Shown: positions 1 to 11,967, counted from the first letter of the stretch. The stretch: 64,000 bases of DNA from Hyphomicrobiales bacterium (GCA_025351165.1 JANXWK010000032.1:21593-85592), one strand, 5' to 3'. Notes: generated by a model not told the origin, from the letters alone. A program made the numbers and translations.

Positions 1-1616
1 AGCACTGCATCTATACCAACGCCAAGATACAGCCAAACAAAGCCATCAAGCCCAAATGGGTAAAGCAGCGTACCTAGCAATGCACCTGGAACTGCAAAAA
101 ACTCGATTAAAAGCATGGTAAGTGGATTGCCGATAATCACATATGGGCTGAATTCATGAAAATCATAGGCCATGAATGAAGCTGTTGCACCTGTTGCACA
201 AATAGTTGCAAGCCCCGCCTCTTTAAACCAATGTCCCAGTTTATGCAGCATCGTCACTGGATCAAACCGCATGGAGGAGTGTTGCGGTTGCCACATTTGT
301 GAAGTCGAACCTGTTTGATAGCCCCTCATACGTTTGGCGGTTCGGGCTTCATATACAGCCACCAGAGCAGAAACCGCAGCAAACGATAACTGGAAACTTG
401 CCCCTAAAATAGCTTCTGGCTCAAAAGCAATAACAACCAGAGCAGCCAAAGCAAGATTGCGCATAGTGAGTGCAGGCCGCCCCAAAATAACAGCGGTAAG
501 CATGATAAGCGTCATGAACAGGGCACGTTCTGTGCCAACCCGCGATCCAGACGCAATATCATACAGTATTGCGCCAATAATCGCGATTCCAGCAGCCCAT
601 TTTTTAGTTGGATAGCGCAAGGCAAAACCTGGAATGAGTGTCAAGATCAGTCTGGCAAGCCCGAATAGAATACCTGATACCAATGTCATCTGTACACCAG
701 AAATAGTAATGATGTGAAAAATGCCAGCTTCCCGCACAATGTCTTTGGCTGCATCGGTCAAAAAATCACGTTTTCCCGTTACCATCGCCACGCCAATAGC
801 AGCAGTATCGCCTTTAAGGCTTGACTGCACCCGCAAAGCCAAAGCATTGCGAACCTGGTCAATATAAGCATGAAAGGAGAATAATAACCCTGGCGTATTT
901 TTAGCCTCCAGTTGCTTTACCTGCCCCAAAGTAGAGCCAACTGCTCCAATACGTGCAAAAAAAGCATCTCTGGCAAAATCATAACCACCTGGGATTGAGG
1001 CATGAGAAGGTGGCAAAAGCCTTGCTTTTAAAGCTACATAATCACCTGCCTGATAGTTTGGTGTTTTGCGTGTTGAAACCCGTATCCGATATGGCGTTGT
1101 TTGAAGTGTTAATCCTTCTGCGCTCTCCACACGCAACACAAGGCGCGCGCCCTCGTTACGCAGATCAATCTGCTCAACAAATCCTGTAAGTGCCACAATT
1201 CTGGCGCGATCCAGCACGGGTGCAGCAACACGATAATTACGAAACCCTGCACTGAACATGCCAGCAAAAACAGCTGCAAACGCAACCATAATGCCATATA
1301 AAACCAGATGATTGCGCGAAAAATACGCACATAAACTGGCAGATAGTGCCAAAAATCCAATTAGCATGAGCGATGGTTCGTGGTCAGCTGTCAGATAGAT
1401 GACAACCCCTGCCCCTGCTGCAACGGGTATCCATAAAAACATCCGCCTTGAGTCAACTTCCAAAAGTGCAGCTTTTTTAAACCAGGCTAAAAAAACCGCA
1501 AAAAGCGATGAGCCAACATCACTCTTATTCTCGTTTGCCCCTAACCACGGCAAGGCAGTCGCACGGGGTTTACCCTGTACGTCTGTTTGGCTATGTTGGT
1601 GGTGGGGTTGATTCAC
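1..1616 (-). CDS. comEC: ComEC/Rec2 family DNA-uptake channel protein (3' part missing)
   Basis: Inner-membrane channel protein of the competence ComEC/Rec2 family, which carries single-stranded DNA across the inner membrane. Reading the minus strand gives an open frame from a GTG at 1616 to the left edge (about 538 codons). It contains the segment ITISGVQMTLVSG, equivalent to the family's LAISGLH core, preceded by GGYDFARDAFFARIGAVG-type sequence of the OB/DUF4131 region. Several hydrophobic membrane segments follow, and the last visible part (FGLDGFVWLYLGVGID) is also family-typical. Stop codons lie in frame just upstream of the GTG, which supports that start, although the ribosome site is weak. 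It is divergent from gltX, an arrangement found in other Rhizobiales. The C-terminal part, usually a metallo-beta-lactamase-like domain when present, lies outside the window. Confidence 0.88.
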   Translation of the reverse strand, partial: MNQPHHQHSQTDVQGKPRATALPWLGANENKSDVGSSLFAVFLAWFKKAALLEVDSRRMFLWIPVAAGAGVVIYLTADHEPSLMLIGFLALSASLCAYFSRNHLVLYGIMVAFAAVFAGMFSAGFRNYRVAAPVLDRARIVALTGFVEQIDLRNEGARLVLRVESAEGLTLQTTPYRIRVSTRKTPNYQAGDYVALKARLLPPSHASIPGGYDFARDAFFARIGAVGSTLGQVKQLEAKNTPGLLFSFHAYIDQVRNALALRVQSSLKGDTAAIGVAMVTGKRDFLTDAAKDIVREAGIFHIITISGVQMTLVSGILFGLARLILTLIPGFALRYPTKKWAAGIAIIGAILYDIASGSRVGTERALFMTLIMLTAVILGRPALTMRNLALAALVVIAFEPEAILGASFQLSFAAVSALVAVYEARTAKRMRGYQTGSTSQMWQPQHSSMRFDPVTMLHKLGHWFKEAGLATICATGATASFMAYDFHEFSPYVIIGNPLTMLLIEFFAVPGALLGTLLYPFGLDGFVWLYLGVGIDAV

Positions 1617-1893
1617 ATAAGGTATCCAGTAAAGACTTTGTTAGCACTATCATCCATCGAAAATATAAATTCGAGTCCTTTTTTGTTCACTGCCTTATTT
1701 TTAAGCCTGTATTTTACTTCGGTTATTGGCTCATTAGAAACACATTTACCAACCCTGTTATTTCAAAACCTGATTAGCAAGCCCCCTACCCTCATTGACC
1801 TTGCCCGCACACATGCTACGAGGGGCTACAGAAAACGACAGTGCTCCGCCGCATATCCACTACAAAAAACTTCACTTCGGAAAAGTTGAATTC

Positions 1894-3324
1894 ATGCTAG
1901 ATACCCAAAAGCCCGTCATTACCCGTTTTGCGCCTTCACCAACAGGCTTTCTCCATATTGGCGGTGCCAGAACTGCCCTTTTCAATTGGCTCTATGCAAA
2001 GCGCATGGGCGGTAAAATGTTGCTGCGCATTGAGGATACTGACCGCGAACGCTCAACACCAGAAGCAATTGATGCAATTATAGACGGCTTAAACTGGCTT
2101 GGTATTCACCATGATGGTGAAATCACATACCAGTTTTCAAGGTTAAAACGTCATGCAGAGGTTGCAAACCAGCTTTTGACCGAGGGCAAAGCCTATAACT
2201 GCTATGCGAGCCAGGAAGAATTGACCCAAATGCGTGATCTTGCCAGAGCAGAGGGCCGTCCGCCTCGCTATGACGGTCGCTGGCGAGATCGCGCCTCAAA
2301 TGAGGCACCTGTCAATGCAAAGCCTGTTATTCGACTCAAAGCTCCTCTTGAAGGCGAAACCATCGTAGATGATGCGGTTTTAGGACGCATAAGCTGGTCT
2401 AACAAAGACTTAGACGATCTCATTCTGCTGCGTTCTGATGGCACGCCAACCTACATGCTCGCAGTTGTAGTTGATGATCATGATATGAACGTTACCCATA
2501 TCATACGCGGCGACGACCATTTGACAAATGCAGCTCGTCAAACCCAGATTTATCAGGCAATGGGCTGGGATGTTCCATCCATGTCACATATTCCCCTCAT
2601 ACATGGTGCAGATGGCGCAAAGCTTTCAAAGCGCCATGGAGCCCTTGGAGTTGAGTCATATCGGGCAATGGGCTATCTGCCAGAAGCTTTGCGCAACTAT
2701 CTTGTACGCCTTGGCTGGAGCCACGGAGATACAGAATTTTTTACAACCGATGAAATGACAGCCCTGTTTGATCTGAAGGGAGTTGGTCGCTCCCCAGCCC
2801 GCTTTGATTTTGCTAAGCTTGAAAATATCAGTGGACACTACATAAGAGCTGCATCTGATGAACGTCTTATGGAGGCCATTGATACAATTCTACCCCATAT
2901 TCCCCAGGGCGCTGATATTATGACAAAGCTGGTCGATGTAACCCGCACACGCTTGCTGGCTGCGATGCCTGGCTTGAAAGAACGAGCGAAGACTCTACTG
3001 GAACTTGTTGAAGGTGCTGATTATTTAATGAATAGTCGCCCCTTGCGAATGGATGAAAAAGCGGATGGCATTTTAGCTGATGGCGGACGCGAGCGACTCG
3101 TCCTTATGATAAATGCCCTTGAAACAGCTTCCGAATGGACAGCCTCAGCTCTGGAGGAAATTGTTCGTAATGTTTCAGAGCTGAACAAGGTAAAACTTGG
3201 TCAGTTGGCACAACCCCTTCGCGCAGCTCTTACAGGCCATTCAACATCTCCTGGAATTTTTGATGTGTTGGAAGTACTGGGGCGTGAGGAAAGTTTGGCG
3301 CGGTTGAGAGATCAGTCAAATTAA
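1894..3324 (+). CDS. gltX: Glutamate--tRNA ligase
   Basis: Charges tRNA-Glu with glutamate in the cytoplasm. The class I synthetase signatures are both present: the HIGH motif as [14 protein letters not shown] near the N-terminus and the KMSKS motif as KLSKRHG. From the ATG at 1894 the protein has 476 residues, normal for a bacterial GluRS. The frame is open further upstream to 1795, but those 33 extra residues are unlike the family, while [18 protein letters not shown] begins as expected. The C-terminal anticodon-binding region is complete. It lies between divergent comEC and gltA, about 100 bp upstream of the latter. It is the ordinary housekeeping form with no visible irregularity. Confidence 0.97.
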   Translation: MLDTQKPVITRFAPSPTGFLHIGGARTALFNWLYAKRMGGKMLLRIEDTDRERSTPEAIDAIIDGLNWLGIHHDGEITYQFSRLKRHAEVANQLLTEGKAYNCYASQEELTQMRDLARAEGRPPRYDGRWRDRASNEAPVNAKPVIRLKAPLEGETIVDDAVLGRISWSNKDLDDLILLRSDGTPTYMLAVVVDDHDMNVTHIIRGDDHLTNAARQTQIYQAMGWDVPSMSHIPLIHGADGAKLSKRHGALGVESYRAMGYLPEALRNYLVRLGWSHGDTEFFTTDEMTALFDLKGVGRSPARFDFAKLENISGHYIRAASDERLMEAIDTILPHIPQGADIMTKLVDVTRTRLLAAMPGLKERAKTLLELVEGADYLMNSRPLRMDEKADGILADGGRERLVLMINALETASEWTASALEEIVRNVSELNKVKLGQLAQPLRAALTGHSTSPGIFDVLEVLGREESLARLRDQSN

Positions 3325-3423
3325 ACCAATTTAGAACATTGCGCTGGAGAAGAGCTTGAAGGTATTTGTGCAATGCGGTAGGAACCATTTAACGATATGC
3401 AACCATAGTTTGAAAGGCACATC

Positions 3424-4713
3424 ATGACTGTCCAAAACGGAACGTTCACAATTGATAGTAAAACAGTTGATATGCCAGTAAAGGAGGGGTCAATTGGCCC
3501 TGCTGTTGTTGATATTGCAGCTCTTTATAAAAATACCGGCATGTTTACTTACGATCCAGGATTTACGTCCACCGCTTCATGCGAATCTAAGATTACATAT
3601 ATTGATGGCGATAAAGGCGTGCTTCTCCACAGGGGTTACCCAATTGAACAGTTGGCGGAAAATGGCGACTTTTTGGAAACATGCCATTTACTGCTCCATG
3701 GTGAATTACCTACCCCAGCTGAAAAAGTAGATTTTGACCATCGCGTTACGCGTCATACTATGGTTCATGAACAAATGATGCGATTTTTCCAGGGTTTCCG
3801 CCGTGATGCGCATCCCATGGCAATCATGGTTGCTTCTGTTGGAGCAATGGCTGCTTTCTATCACGACTCAACTGACATTTCCGATCCACATCAGCGCATG
3901 GTTGCTTCCATGCGTATGATCGCCAAAATGCCTACACTTGCAGCCATGGCCTACAAATATTCAATAGGTCAACCTTTTGTCTATCCAAAAAATGATCTGG
4001 ATTATGCAGCAAATTTCTTGAATATGTGTTTTTCAGTACCCTGTGAAGACTACAAAGCAAATCCAGTTCTGGCGCGTGCATTGGATAAAATCTTTATTCT
4101 TCATGCAGATCATGAACAGAATGCCTCCACTTCCACAGTACGCTTGGCAGGGTCTTCTGGTGCTAATCCTTTTGCCTGCATCGCGGCAGGCGTTGCCTGC
4201 TTGTGGGGACCAGCACATGGCGGCGCCAATGAAGCTGCTTTAAAAATGCTGGAGGAAATTGGTTCTGTTGAGCGCATTCCAGAATATATTGCTCGTGCAA
4301 AAGATAAGAATGATCCATTCCGCCTGATGGGCTTTGGTCATCGTGTCTACAAAAACTATGATCCTCGCGCCAGGATTATGCAAAAAACAACGCATGAAGT
4401 CCTTCAAGAACTTGGTATCAAGGATGATCCATTGCTCGATGTTGCCATGGAACTGGAACGTATCGCGCTTTCCGATCCCTATTTTATTGAGAAAAAACTT
4501 TATCCAAACATAGATTTTTATTCAGGCATAACGTTAAAGGCTATGGGGTTTCCAACATCCATGTTTACAGTGCTGTTTGCTGTAGCACGTACCGTCGGCT
4601 GGATTGCTCAATGGAAAGAAATGATTGAAGATCCTGCACAGAAAATTGGTCGTCCACGTCAGCTTTACACAGGCGCACCGCAGCGTGATTATGTACCAAT
4701 GATAAAACGCTAA
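3424..4713 (+). CDS. gltA: Citrate synthase (type II)
   Basis: Condenses oxaloacetate and acetyl-CoA to citrate, the first step of the TCA cycle. The 429-residue protein carries the conserved segments [13 protein letters not shown] and [11 protein letters not shown] with the active-site histidines, plus the later FYSGI segment with the catalytic aspartate region. The sequence closely follows the Bartonella/Brucella GltA that is used for typing those genera (from memory), which is one reason to place the organism near them. A strong intrinsic terminator follows 24 bp after the stop. It has its own 99-bp upstream gap after gltX and is probably transcribed from there. Confidence 0.98.
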   Translation: MTVQNGTFTIDSKTVDMPVKEGSIGPAVVDIAALYKNTGMFTYDPGFTSTASCESKITYIDGDKGVLLHRGYPIEQLAENGDFLETCHLLLHGELPTPAEKVDFDHRVTRHTMVHEQMMRFFQGFRRDAHPMAIMVASVGAMAAFYHDSTDISDPHQRMVASMRMIAKMPTLAAMAYKYSIGQPFVYPKNDLDYAANFLNMCFSVPCEDYKANPVLARALDKIFILHADHEQNASTSTVRLAGSSGANPFACIAAGVACLWGPAHGGANEAALKMLEEIGSVERIPEYIARAKDKNDPFRLMGFGHRVYKNYDPRARIMQKTTHEVLQELGIKDDPLLDVAMELERIALSDPYFIEKKLYPNIDFYSGITLKAMGFPTSMFTVLFAVARTVGWIAQWKEMIEDPAQKIGRPRQLYTGAPQRDYVPMIKR

Positions 4714-4736
4714 ATTTTACAAAAATCATTATAGTT

Positions 4737-4765
4737 AAAAAGTGCCTTAAATGGCACTTTTTTTG
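4737..4765 (+). terminator. Rho-independent terminator after gltA
   Basis: The stem AAAAGTGCC / GGCACTTTT has a loop of about six bases and runs into an uninterrupted T tract, 24 bp downstream of the gltA stop codon. It is the expected end of the gltA transcript. Confidence 0.9.
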
Positions 4766-5143
4766 TTTTGATTATCATTTTCTGCATAGCAGAATTTGTT
4801 TGACTATTAAAAAATCAGATAATCACAATATTTTAACGTAAAGTGCCAAGGCCTGCCCTAAGGTAAACCTTGTAAATGAATAGCTGTGAGGCTTAGAAAA
4901 CTAGCAACAGTGTTTTAAAAGATTGCATGCGTGACAATTTATTTCAAACAGGCTGTATCACCTAAACAGGTTTAAAGTAGCTGCTGTATGATGCCTCCTT
5001 TGAAACTTACAGACAGCATATTAAACAGTAGAAAACCATCTAAACTGATTTGCTGAACTAAAAAAATTAGATTGAAATTGTTTACAACTTATAAGTGTAT
5101 ATGGTTCAAAGTTGAAACAATCAATTTGTTGGAAGGCTGAAAA
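4766..5143. other. AT-rich intergenic region upstream of an unknown gene
   Basis: About 380 bp without a supported gene. I found no reading frame with a ribosome site, no tRNA and no T3SS-type box. A short inverted repeat, AAGGTAAACCTT, is at about 4860-4871. A GGAAGG ribosome site lies immediately before the gene at 5144. The promoter of that gene must be here, but I could not fix it. Confidence 0.5.
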
Positions 5144-5671
5144 ATGTCGATAAATGCAAGTGCCAGAGATGCAGGTACTAAAAATTCAAATGCCAAATTT
5201 TCTATTGATGAATATGAGGCACTCCGGCTTTTGGAAAAGCGAGCCATAAAAGCCAATGACTCAATACTATTGGAACAACTTGAAACTGTTAGACTGGAAT
5301 ACCTTGAAGATGTTTGTTCTAATGAACCAAGCTCTGAAACAGAGGGGCTAAAGACTATTAAATTTGCGATCTGGCTTATAGGTCAACTGCAAAATCATAA
5401 ACTTGAAAAAGTTGTCGCAAAACTGGCTTTACATTCTGCCTTGGACGAAAGCAAAGAAAATGGAATAAATGGTTTTGTTTTAGGACAGGTACGTCAAGCT
5501 GTTAATGTTTTACCTGAACGCGCTCGAGAGCTGGATTACTGGGCAGAGCTGCATAAAACACTAAACAGCTTTTTACGCGGCCTCGCCGTCCCTAAACTTG
5601 CTTACGAAAATCCAGAAAAATCTATCTTGCCCTGTAAGGAGGAACACCCTGATCAGGCAGAAAAAGATTAG
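5144..5671 (+). CDS. Hypothetical protein, 175 aa, unrecognised
   Basis: I do not recognise this protein. It is predicted soluble, with no signal peptide or membrane segment. The first 20 residues are rich in Ser, Asn, Thr and Ala ([19 protein letters not shown]). The rest is leucine-, glutamate- and lysine-rich and likely helical, with a C-terminal acidic tail. The ATG has a good GGAAGG ribosome site 9-10 bases upstream. The 3' end overlaps the convergent queF by about 50 bp. The polar N-terminus would fit a type III secreted protein, but unlike other candidates in the window it lacks the tandem regulatory box, so that role is only speculation. Its coding reality rests on length, start signal and composition. 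Confidence 0.65.
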   Translation: MSINASARDAGTKNSNAKFSIDEYEALRLLEKRAIKANDSILLEQLETVRLEYLEDVCSNEPSSETEGLKTIKFAIWLIGQLQNHKLEKVVAKLALHSALDESKENGINGFVLGQVRQAVNVLPERARELDYWAELHKTLNSFLRGLAVPKLAYENPEKSILPCKEEHPDQAEKD

Positions 5672-6107
5672 CAGGAGGAGCGCATGTTTGCCAAAACACA
5701 TCAATTGGAATACCTCCACGAGGATACCAGTATCCACCAATACGCAGCCATTTTGGGCCTAACAGATTAACAATCTTCTTGGCAATTCCAATTGTACAAT
5801 CTTCATGGAAAGCACCGTGATTTCGGAAGCTTGTGAGATAAAGCTTTAGCGACTTTGATTCTACCAGCCACTCATCAGGCACATAATCAATCACCAGAAT
5901 GCCAAAATCTGGCTGTCCTGTCACCGGACAGATGGACGTAAACTCTGGCGCTGTAAACCTTGCAGCGTAATCAGTCCCAACATGTGGATTTGGAACGCGG
6001 TCTAACATTGCTGTTTCGGGCGAAGTAGGCAACTCGCTTGATTGCCCAAGATGCAGGCGAGTATTGGAAACTTGTGCATTAGTCCCAGTTTTTGTTGTAT
6101 CACTCAC
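5622..6107 (-). CDS. queF: NADPH-dependent 7-cyano-7-deazaguanine reductase
   Basis: Reduces preQ0 to preQ1 in the synthesis of queuosine, the modified base of certain tRNAs. The 161-residue protein is the short, single-domain QueF type. It has the [12 protein letters not shown] segment with the active-site cysteine, the [16 protein letters not shown]ueF motif that binds NADPH, and the downstream FHE segment. The gene is convergent with the unknown gene at 5144 and overlaps its 3' end. It is divergent from eno, with about 200 bp between them for both promoters. No preQ1-riboswitch-like structure was evident upstream. Confidence 0.95.
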   Translation of the reverse strand: MSDTTKTGTNAQVSNTRLHLGQSSELPTSPETAMLDRVPNPHVGTDYAARFTAPEFTSICPVTGQPDFGILVIDYVPDEWLVESKSLKLYLTSFRNHGAFHEDCTIGIAKKIVNLLGPKWLRIGGYWYPRGGIPIDVFWQTCAPPANLFLPDQGVPPYRAR

Positions 6108-6292
6108 GTTAATACCCTTCCTTAAACTTTCATTTTAAGTCTATAGACAGGATATGCGGGCCTTAGCAACACTGCGCTTTGACCCCCTTGCGTTCAGGGA
6201 CTGAAAATGATTTTGCATTGGCTAAATCACTTGTCCAAATGCTTGATAATAGTGTATCAGCGCTTGTACGCTTTTAAATATGTCTAACCTGA

Positions 6293-7585
<1,293 letters not shown>

Positions 7586-7586
7586 C

Positions 7587-7955
7587 CTAAACAAATTGCA
7601 GGCTGGTCTTATCATCAGCCTGCAGATTTATCCTTCTGTAAAAGCAGCTTTTGCGATTTGTATGACAGGCAGGCCCTTCCTGTTTTACAGTCATCAACAC
7701 AGCATCCTGGTCACAGTCTACAAGCATTTCAACTACACTTTGAGTATGACCACTGCTTTCCCCTTTGCGCCAGAGTTTTGATCTTGAGCGAGACCAATAC
7801 CAGGCTTGCCCAGTTTCGATTGTTTTAGCCAATGCTTGATGATTCATATGTGCAACCATAAGCACCTGCCCGCTTGCACTATCTATAGTAACAACAGTGA
7901 CAAGCCCATTTGCATCAAATTTTGGGGTAAAACTCAGGCTTTCTTCAAAACTCAT
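7587..7955 (-). CDS. hisI: Phosphoribosyl-AMP cyclohydrolase
   Basis: Opens the purine ring of phosphoribosyl-AMP in histidine synthesis. The 122-residue protein has the family segments [31 protein letters not shown] and the metal-binding [20 protein letters not shown] with its conserved cysteines. It is the stand-alone form without the HisE pyrophosphohydrolase domain. Its start overlaps the folE stop by four bases, so the two are translationally coupled in a folE-hisI operon, an order also known in related genera. Confidence 0.96.
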   Translation of the reverse strand: MSFEESLSFTPKFDANGLVTVVTIDSASGQVLMVAHMNHQALAKTIETGQAWYWSRSRSKLWRKGESSGHTQSVVEMLVDCDQDAVLMTVKQEGPACHTNRKSCFYRRINLQADDKTSLQFV

Positions 7956-8602
7956 TGAATGCCACGCAGTTGAGTAAAAAAGCGCACCTGCTCCGCAGGC
8001 TCATCTTTAAAAACACCTGTGAATTGACTTGTAACAGTGGAAACGCCCTGCTTTTGCACACCACGCATCGCCATACACATATGCTCCGCCTCTATTAAAA
8101 CAGCTAAACCGCGCGGCTTTAAAGCTTCAAGTATTGCACCCGCAATCTGTGCTGTCATTGCTTCTTGCGTCTGCATGCGTCGCGCAAAAATATCAACCAC
8201 TCGTGCAAGTTTTGATAAACCTACAACCCCCTCACTTGGATAATATCCAATATGTGCCTTTCCAATAATTGGCACAAGATGGTGCTCACAATGGGAATAA
8301 AAAGGAATATCCCTTACCAGAACCATATCCTTGTAGCCCTGAACTTCTTCAAAAATGCGCTCAAGCTCTTCAATTGGATCTTTTTCATAGCCTGAAAACA
8401 GGCTTTCATACGCTTTGACAAAACGTTTTGGAGTATCAAGTAAACCTTCGCGATCGGGATCATCCCCCGCCCAGCTAATTAAAACTCTTGCCGCAGCCTC
8501 AGCTTCAGCGCGTGAGGGGCGTTGTATAACAGGCTTTGGCGTAGCAGTTATCTGCTCATGAGAACTTTTTTTTATATTCGAGGTTTTAACCACATCGTCC
8601 AC
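7952..8602 (-). CDS. folE: GTP cyclohydrolase I
   Basis: Converts GTP to 7,8-dihydroneopterin triphosphate, the first step of tetrahydrofolate synthesis. The 216-residue protein contains the zinc/GTP site [20 protein letters not shown], the segment [22 protein letters not shown], and [14 protein letters not shown] with the second zinc cysteine. The first 30 residues are a variable polar extension. An AAGGAGG ribosome site lies just upstream of the ATG at 8602. It is the promoter-proximal gene of folE-hisI and divergent from the NifU-like gene. Confidence 0.97.
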   Translation of the reverse strand: MDDVVKTSNIKKSSHEQITATPKPVIQRPSRAEAEAAARVLISWAGDDPDREGLLDTPKRFVKAYESLFSGYEKDPIEELERIFEEVQGYKDMVLVRDIPFYSHCEHHLVPIIGKAHIGYYPSEGVVGLSKLARVVDIFARRMQTQEAMTAQIAGAILEALKPRGLAVLIEAEHMCMAMRGVQKQGVSTVTSQFTGVFKDEPAEQVRFFTQLRGIQ

Positions 8603-8845
8603 GTGGAGCCTCCTTTCAAGAAGGTATTAAAATCTAAGTACGGCACAGCTGAAAACAAAACAGTCTGAATACTGCATTTTTCTTCTATGGCAAATACGTT
8701 TAAAATGCAGCAAATAAAACTGGCGTGCTGCTTATTGGCGCATATATATTGTGAGCATATAGTCACTACATGTAGCATATGAAAGCTTTACACTCAAATT
8801 TGCTTATTCAATCAATATGAACTTTATTAACCAACGGTTTTAAAC

Positions 8846-9307
8846 ATGTTTGATGATCTTTACAATAATCGCATTCTTGAGCTGGCAGCTGATATTCCTA
8901 TGGTGGGACGTTTAAATGAACCACATGGGCGTTCGGTTAAACGCTCAAGATTATGTGGATCAAGTGTATCGGTTGAACTTAAAATGCTTGATGGATGCAT
9001 ATGTGAATTTGCTCATGTGATTAAAGCCTGCGCTTTGGGACAGGCATCTTCATCCATAATGGCAAGAAATGTTATTGGTGCTAGTGTTCTTGAGCTTGAA
9101 ACAGCTTTAACTCAAGTTCAGTCAATGCTCGAAGACAATGGTACGCCGCCATCAGGCAGGTTTAGTGAGGTAAAAGTTTTAACCCCCGTGAAAGATTTTA
9201 AAGCCAGGCATGCCTCGGTACTGCTTACATTCGAAGCGACATTGGAGGCTGCCAGAGCAGCAATTGACTATTTGGGAACTTCTGAAACAGAGCTTGCTGA
9301 ATTATAA
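8846..9307 (+). CDS. NifU/IscU-like iron-sulfur cluster scaffold protein
   Basis: Predicted scaffold on which Fe-S clusters are built before transfer to apoproteins. The 153-residue protein has the three conserved cysteines of the NifU N-terminal domain, in RLCGSS, DGCICEFAH and KACALGQASS. These are the usual positions, with one extra Cys in the second motif. The C-terminal third is a lineage-specific extension as in Rhizobiales SufU/IscU-like proteins. It is divergent from folE-hisI, a pairing common in relatives. No other suf or isc gene is in the window. Confidence 0.9.
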   Translation: MFDDLYNNRILELAADIPMVGRLNEPHGRSVKRSRLCGSSVSVELKMLDGCICEFAHVIKACALGQASSSIMARNVIGASVLELETALTQVQSMLEDNGTPPSGRFSEVKVLTPVKDFKARHASVLLTFEATLEAARAAIDYLGTSETELAEL

Positions 9308-9318
9308 GCACGCTGAAT

Positions 9319-9762
9319 TTATACTGCAGGAGGTATACGCCTTGGATAAGTTTTAGGAACAGGCGCTCTACGCTTTTTACGCATTTCTTCCAAAGCCTCA
9401 AGCATGGATTTTTCTGCTTTTATATACAAATTATTTTCGCGCCTAAGCTCTTCTGGCTTTAGAGCGGGACCTTCACTTTTGTTTTCCTCAATGAAACAAC
9501 CGGAAGCTTTCTTGGTATATGCAAATTTATTTTCATGCTCATTATTTTGAATTGAAAGTTTAAGATAATTTTTTAAAGTTGTGGCATTGGTTATTTTTAA
9601 AAGATTTTTGACAGCATCCTGAGGCTTCAACTGGCCTAGAACAACTCGTTCTTCCTGTTCATATTCACTAACTACAAAACTTGGAGAAAACTTTGATAAA
9701 GCTTTGCAGGGTAACTCGGATACCATTTTGACCTGCGATTGACTGGAAATTATACGGCTCAT
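9319..9762 (-). CDS. Unknown small protein, candidate T3SS regulon member
   Basis: I do not recognise this 147-residue protein. It has no signal peptide or membrane segment. It opens with a Ser/Gln-rich stretch (MSRIISSQSQVKMVSEL), has a middle region with many Lys and Asn, and ends in a probable short coiled coil followed by a basic, proline-rich tail (KKRRAPVPKTYPRRIPPAV). A 22-bp tandem box lies 42 bp upstream at 9804-9825 with a TATGCA -10-like element exactly 5 bp after it, as in other members. Regulation and composition suggest a secreted effector, translocator accessory or chaperone of the type III system, but nothing in the sequence fixes which. Confidence 0.72.
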   Translation of the reverse strand: MSRIISSQSQVKMVSELPCKALSKFSPSFVVSEYEQEERVVLGQLKPQDAVKNLLKITNATTLKNYLKLSIQNNEHENKFAYTKKASGCFIEENKSEGPALKPEELRRENNLYIKAEKSMLEALEEMRKKRRAPVPKTYPRRIPPAV

Positions 9763-9803
9763 TTTATGTCCTTAAAACTTGGTGTTTGAGGTTGCATAAA
9801 TGG

Positions 9804-9825
9804 TTAATCTTACACCAGCCTTACA
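9804..9825 (-). promoter_or_regulatory. Tandem 11-bp tts-like box (copy 1)
   Basis: Read on the minus strand the half-sites are TGTAAGGCTGG and TGTAAGATTAA, followed after 5 bp by TATGCA as a -10-like hexamer (9793-9798). The start of the 147-codon gene is 42 bp downstream. Spacing and half-site order match the other copies in the window. Confidence 0.7.
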
Positions 9826-9877
9826 GGATCACTCTAGCGGCACTATTTTATCGCATAGCGTTTTTAATACGCATTGA

Positions 9878-11065
9878 TTAATTGCATAGCTGTCTATGAA
9901 TTTCAAATAGTCTAGACATCTGGTTTTTAACAGAAAATGGCTCTATGCAGGAATGAACTTTATATGGATCAATTTTACCAGCTTTAATGTTGTCCCAAAG
10001 CTGCATGAAAGCTTTGGTCAAATTTACAACAGACTGTTCAGGAGTATCAGCCCGCTCAACCATTTCACCGCTTGTCCCTTCAATGATAACAGAATCATAT
10101 TGAGGTAGGCGAATGGCGGCAAATGGTCGACCAACGCTTAGCGTCTCCAGAAGGTAACATGGCATTCCCTCAAAAAAAGAGGTTAAAATACCTGCATGAC
10201 AATTAGCTACAATCCTGGCAATGTGTGTTGCTGGCCTGAAACCGTGTAAAACGGTACAATGTTCAATTTGGGCAAACTCGCTATACCTTGATGGATCACT
10301 GGTCCCTATATAATGAAACTCAAACTTTTGAGCCAGTTGTTCATCAAGAGTAGCAAAACATTTAAACATCAGCGGCGGGTCTTTAAATTCATCAAGGCGA
10401 CCTGCAAACACAATTTTAAATATGCCATCTGAAACATCGAAAGCCTGTGGTTTAAAAATCTCTGTATCTACAGAAACACTCATGACTTCAGCTTTTGAAG
10501 CTGCCTTAGGAAAGAGCTGCTCAATACGTTTAACAATATTTGCGTTTACGCATATAATTCGTTTTGCATAACCAAGCGCAATACGTTCATTCAAACTATG
10601 CAAAAACCACAGTTTTTTTATAAGACTGTCCATTTTGTCATTCTTTGAACCCTCTCCATGTACTGTTTGTACAGCAGCAATACCCAAAAGACGTGGAATT
10701 ATAGCTGTTTCAAACCGCTGAAGTTCAGCCGTTGCCCTGCTTGATTTAATCTCCCTTTTAAGAACCTGAATGTAACGCAAAACCCCCATTACAAAGCGTA
10801 GCGTGGTTGATTTTAGTAAAGACTTTGCAGCAAGATTAATTTCACTTTGGGGAATGTGTACAACTGGTAGAAAATCAAAAACCCTGCCACCATATTCAAG
10901 TGGTGTAATAACACCAATTTTTTTGTCACCTATTTCGTCCACCCCTACAAACAATATAGTAAAGTCGACGGGGAAATTTGCTAAAATCAAACGTATGTGC
11001 GTTTCTATTCCACCAATTTTGGAACCACGAGGATCAAGAGGATAAAAAACTACAAGGCGATGCAT
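9878..11065 (-). CDS. Glycosyltransferase family 4 protein
   Basis: Predicted GT-B fold glycosyltransferase that adds a sugar during surface polysaccharide synthesis at the inner face of the membrane. The 395-residue protein shows the acceptor half with YPLDPRGSKIGGIETHIR, in which the glycine-rich GGIETH loop is typical, and the donor half with IVFAGRLDEFKDPPLMF, VLHGF and the EX7E-type segment SFFEGMPCYLLETLSVGRP. Its ATG overlaps the stop of the upstream WecG-type gene by one base, so the two are coupled. Sugar and linkage cannot be read from the sequence. Confidence 0.88.
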   Translation of the reverse strand: MHRLVVFYPLDPRGSKIGGIETHIRLILANFPVDFTILFVGVDEIGDKKIGVITPLEYGGRVFDFLPVVHIPQSEINLAAKSLLKSTTLRFVMGVLRYIQVLKREIKSSRATAELQRFETAIIPRLLGIAAVQTVHGEGSKNDKMDSLIKKLWFLHSLNERIALGYAKRIICVNANIVKRIEQLFPKAASKAEVMSVSVDTEIFKPQAFDVSDGIFKIVFAGRLDEFKDPPLMFKCFATLDEQLAQKFEFHYIGTSDPSRYSEFAQIEHCTVLHGFRPATHIARIVANCHAGILTSFFEGMPCYLLETLSVGRPFAAIRLPQYDSVIIEGTSGEMVERADTPEQSVVNLTKAFMQLWDNIKAGKIDPYKVHSCIEPFSVKNQMSRLFEIHRQLCN

Positions 11066-11835
11066 TATGCACTAATCTGTAAAGGCTTAAGTCTAAGTTT
11101 AATATATAAAATACCACATGCCATATATCTTCTAAATAATCCATGCGGATTGGTAGACAAGCGCCAAAACCATTCAAGTCCAGTTTTTTGCATCCATTCA
11201 GGGGCCCTGGATTGGGTACACGCAATAAAATCAAGTGCTGCACCAATACCCAAAAAGCCGATATGAGGATGAGATTTTGTAAACCTATCAATAAAAAAGG
11301 CAGCTTTAACTGATGGCAGGGCTACAAAACAAAGACTTGCACCAGAAATATCTATGCGTTCTGCACACTCATCTGCCAACTCGCCATCGGGATCAAAGCC
11401 AAATTGTGGAGCTTCAATACCTGCAATTTTAAGATATGGATGATTTTCTCTAAGTTTTTTTGTAGCTTTTTTTAATGTATTGATGTCGCTTCCAAACAGA
11501 TAAACTGAAATATCCATCTGAGCCGCAGCCTCACAAAGCGGATTGATCATGTCAGCACCCGTTGTACGCTCTATTTTTGCACCTATTCGTTTGGCAAGTG
11601 AAACAACTGGCTGACCATCAGCTGATACAAATGTTGCCCTGGAATATATGTCGCGAAATCTTGCGTTTAAACGGCGATTGACCATGTGATCAAGATTCAA
11701 TGTAAGAAAGCTGAACCCAAATCCTGACTTGAGGCATAAAACAGCACTCGACACAGCACTTGACATGGTAGGTATATTTATAACCTGGCCATCAACTTCT
11801 ACACGCAACTCTGGTGCTAGAAAACGGTTTATCAT
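11065..11835 (-). CDS. WecG/TagA/CpsF family glycosyltransferase
   Basis: GT26 family enzyme, probably transferring a sugar to an undecaprenyl-linked intermediate of the exopolysaccharide. The 256-residue length is normal for the family. The conserved features are NLDHMVNRR, a SADGQPVV segment (the family DG motif), TGADMINPLCEAAA, VYLFGSD, and the C-terminal RAPEWMQKTGLEWFWRLSTNPHGLFRRY, a hallmark of the group. It is the first gene of a two-gene leftward unit with the family 4 enzyme. Divergent from the GH10 gene with about 130 bp between. Confidence 0.93.
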   Translation of the reverse strand: MINRFLAPELRVEVDGQVINIPTMSSAVSSAVLCLKSGFGFSFLTLNLDHMVNRRLNARFRDIYSRATFVSADGQPVVSLAKRIGAKIERTTGADMINPLCEAAAQMDISVYLFGSDINTLKKATKKLRENHPYLKIAGIEAPQFGFDPDGELADECAERIDISGASLCFVALPSVKAAFFIDRFTKSHPHIGFLGIGAALDFIACTQSRAPEWMQKTGLEWFWRLSTNPHGLFRRYMACGILYIKLRLKPLQISA

Positions 11836-11967
11836 TTTTATTATCCAAAACTAATGTACCTTGGTTAAGGATATGCTACCGCATTTAAAATTTTTTGCAC
11901 TATTATTTATATGTTAATCTTAATGTGCATCTCCCTACTCAAGTAGATTTGCATCAGGGAATTTAAA

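Noticed and set aside
1109..1360. 83-codon minus-strand frame inside the comEC region
   Set aside because: It is a shifted frame of comEC; the correct frame reads through here with family-typical sequence.
8572..8778. 68-codon minus-strand frame overlapping the folE start
   Set aside because: Cys/His-rich low-likelihood composition, out of frame with folE, and it overlaps the folE ribosome site.
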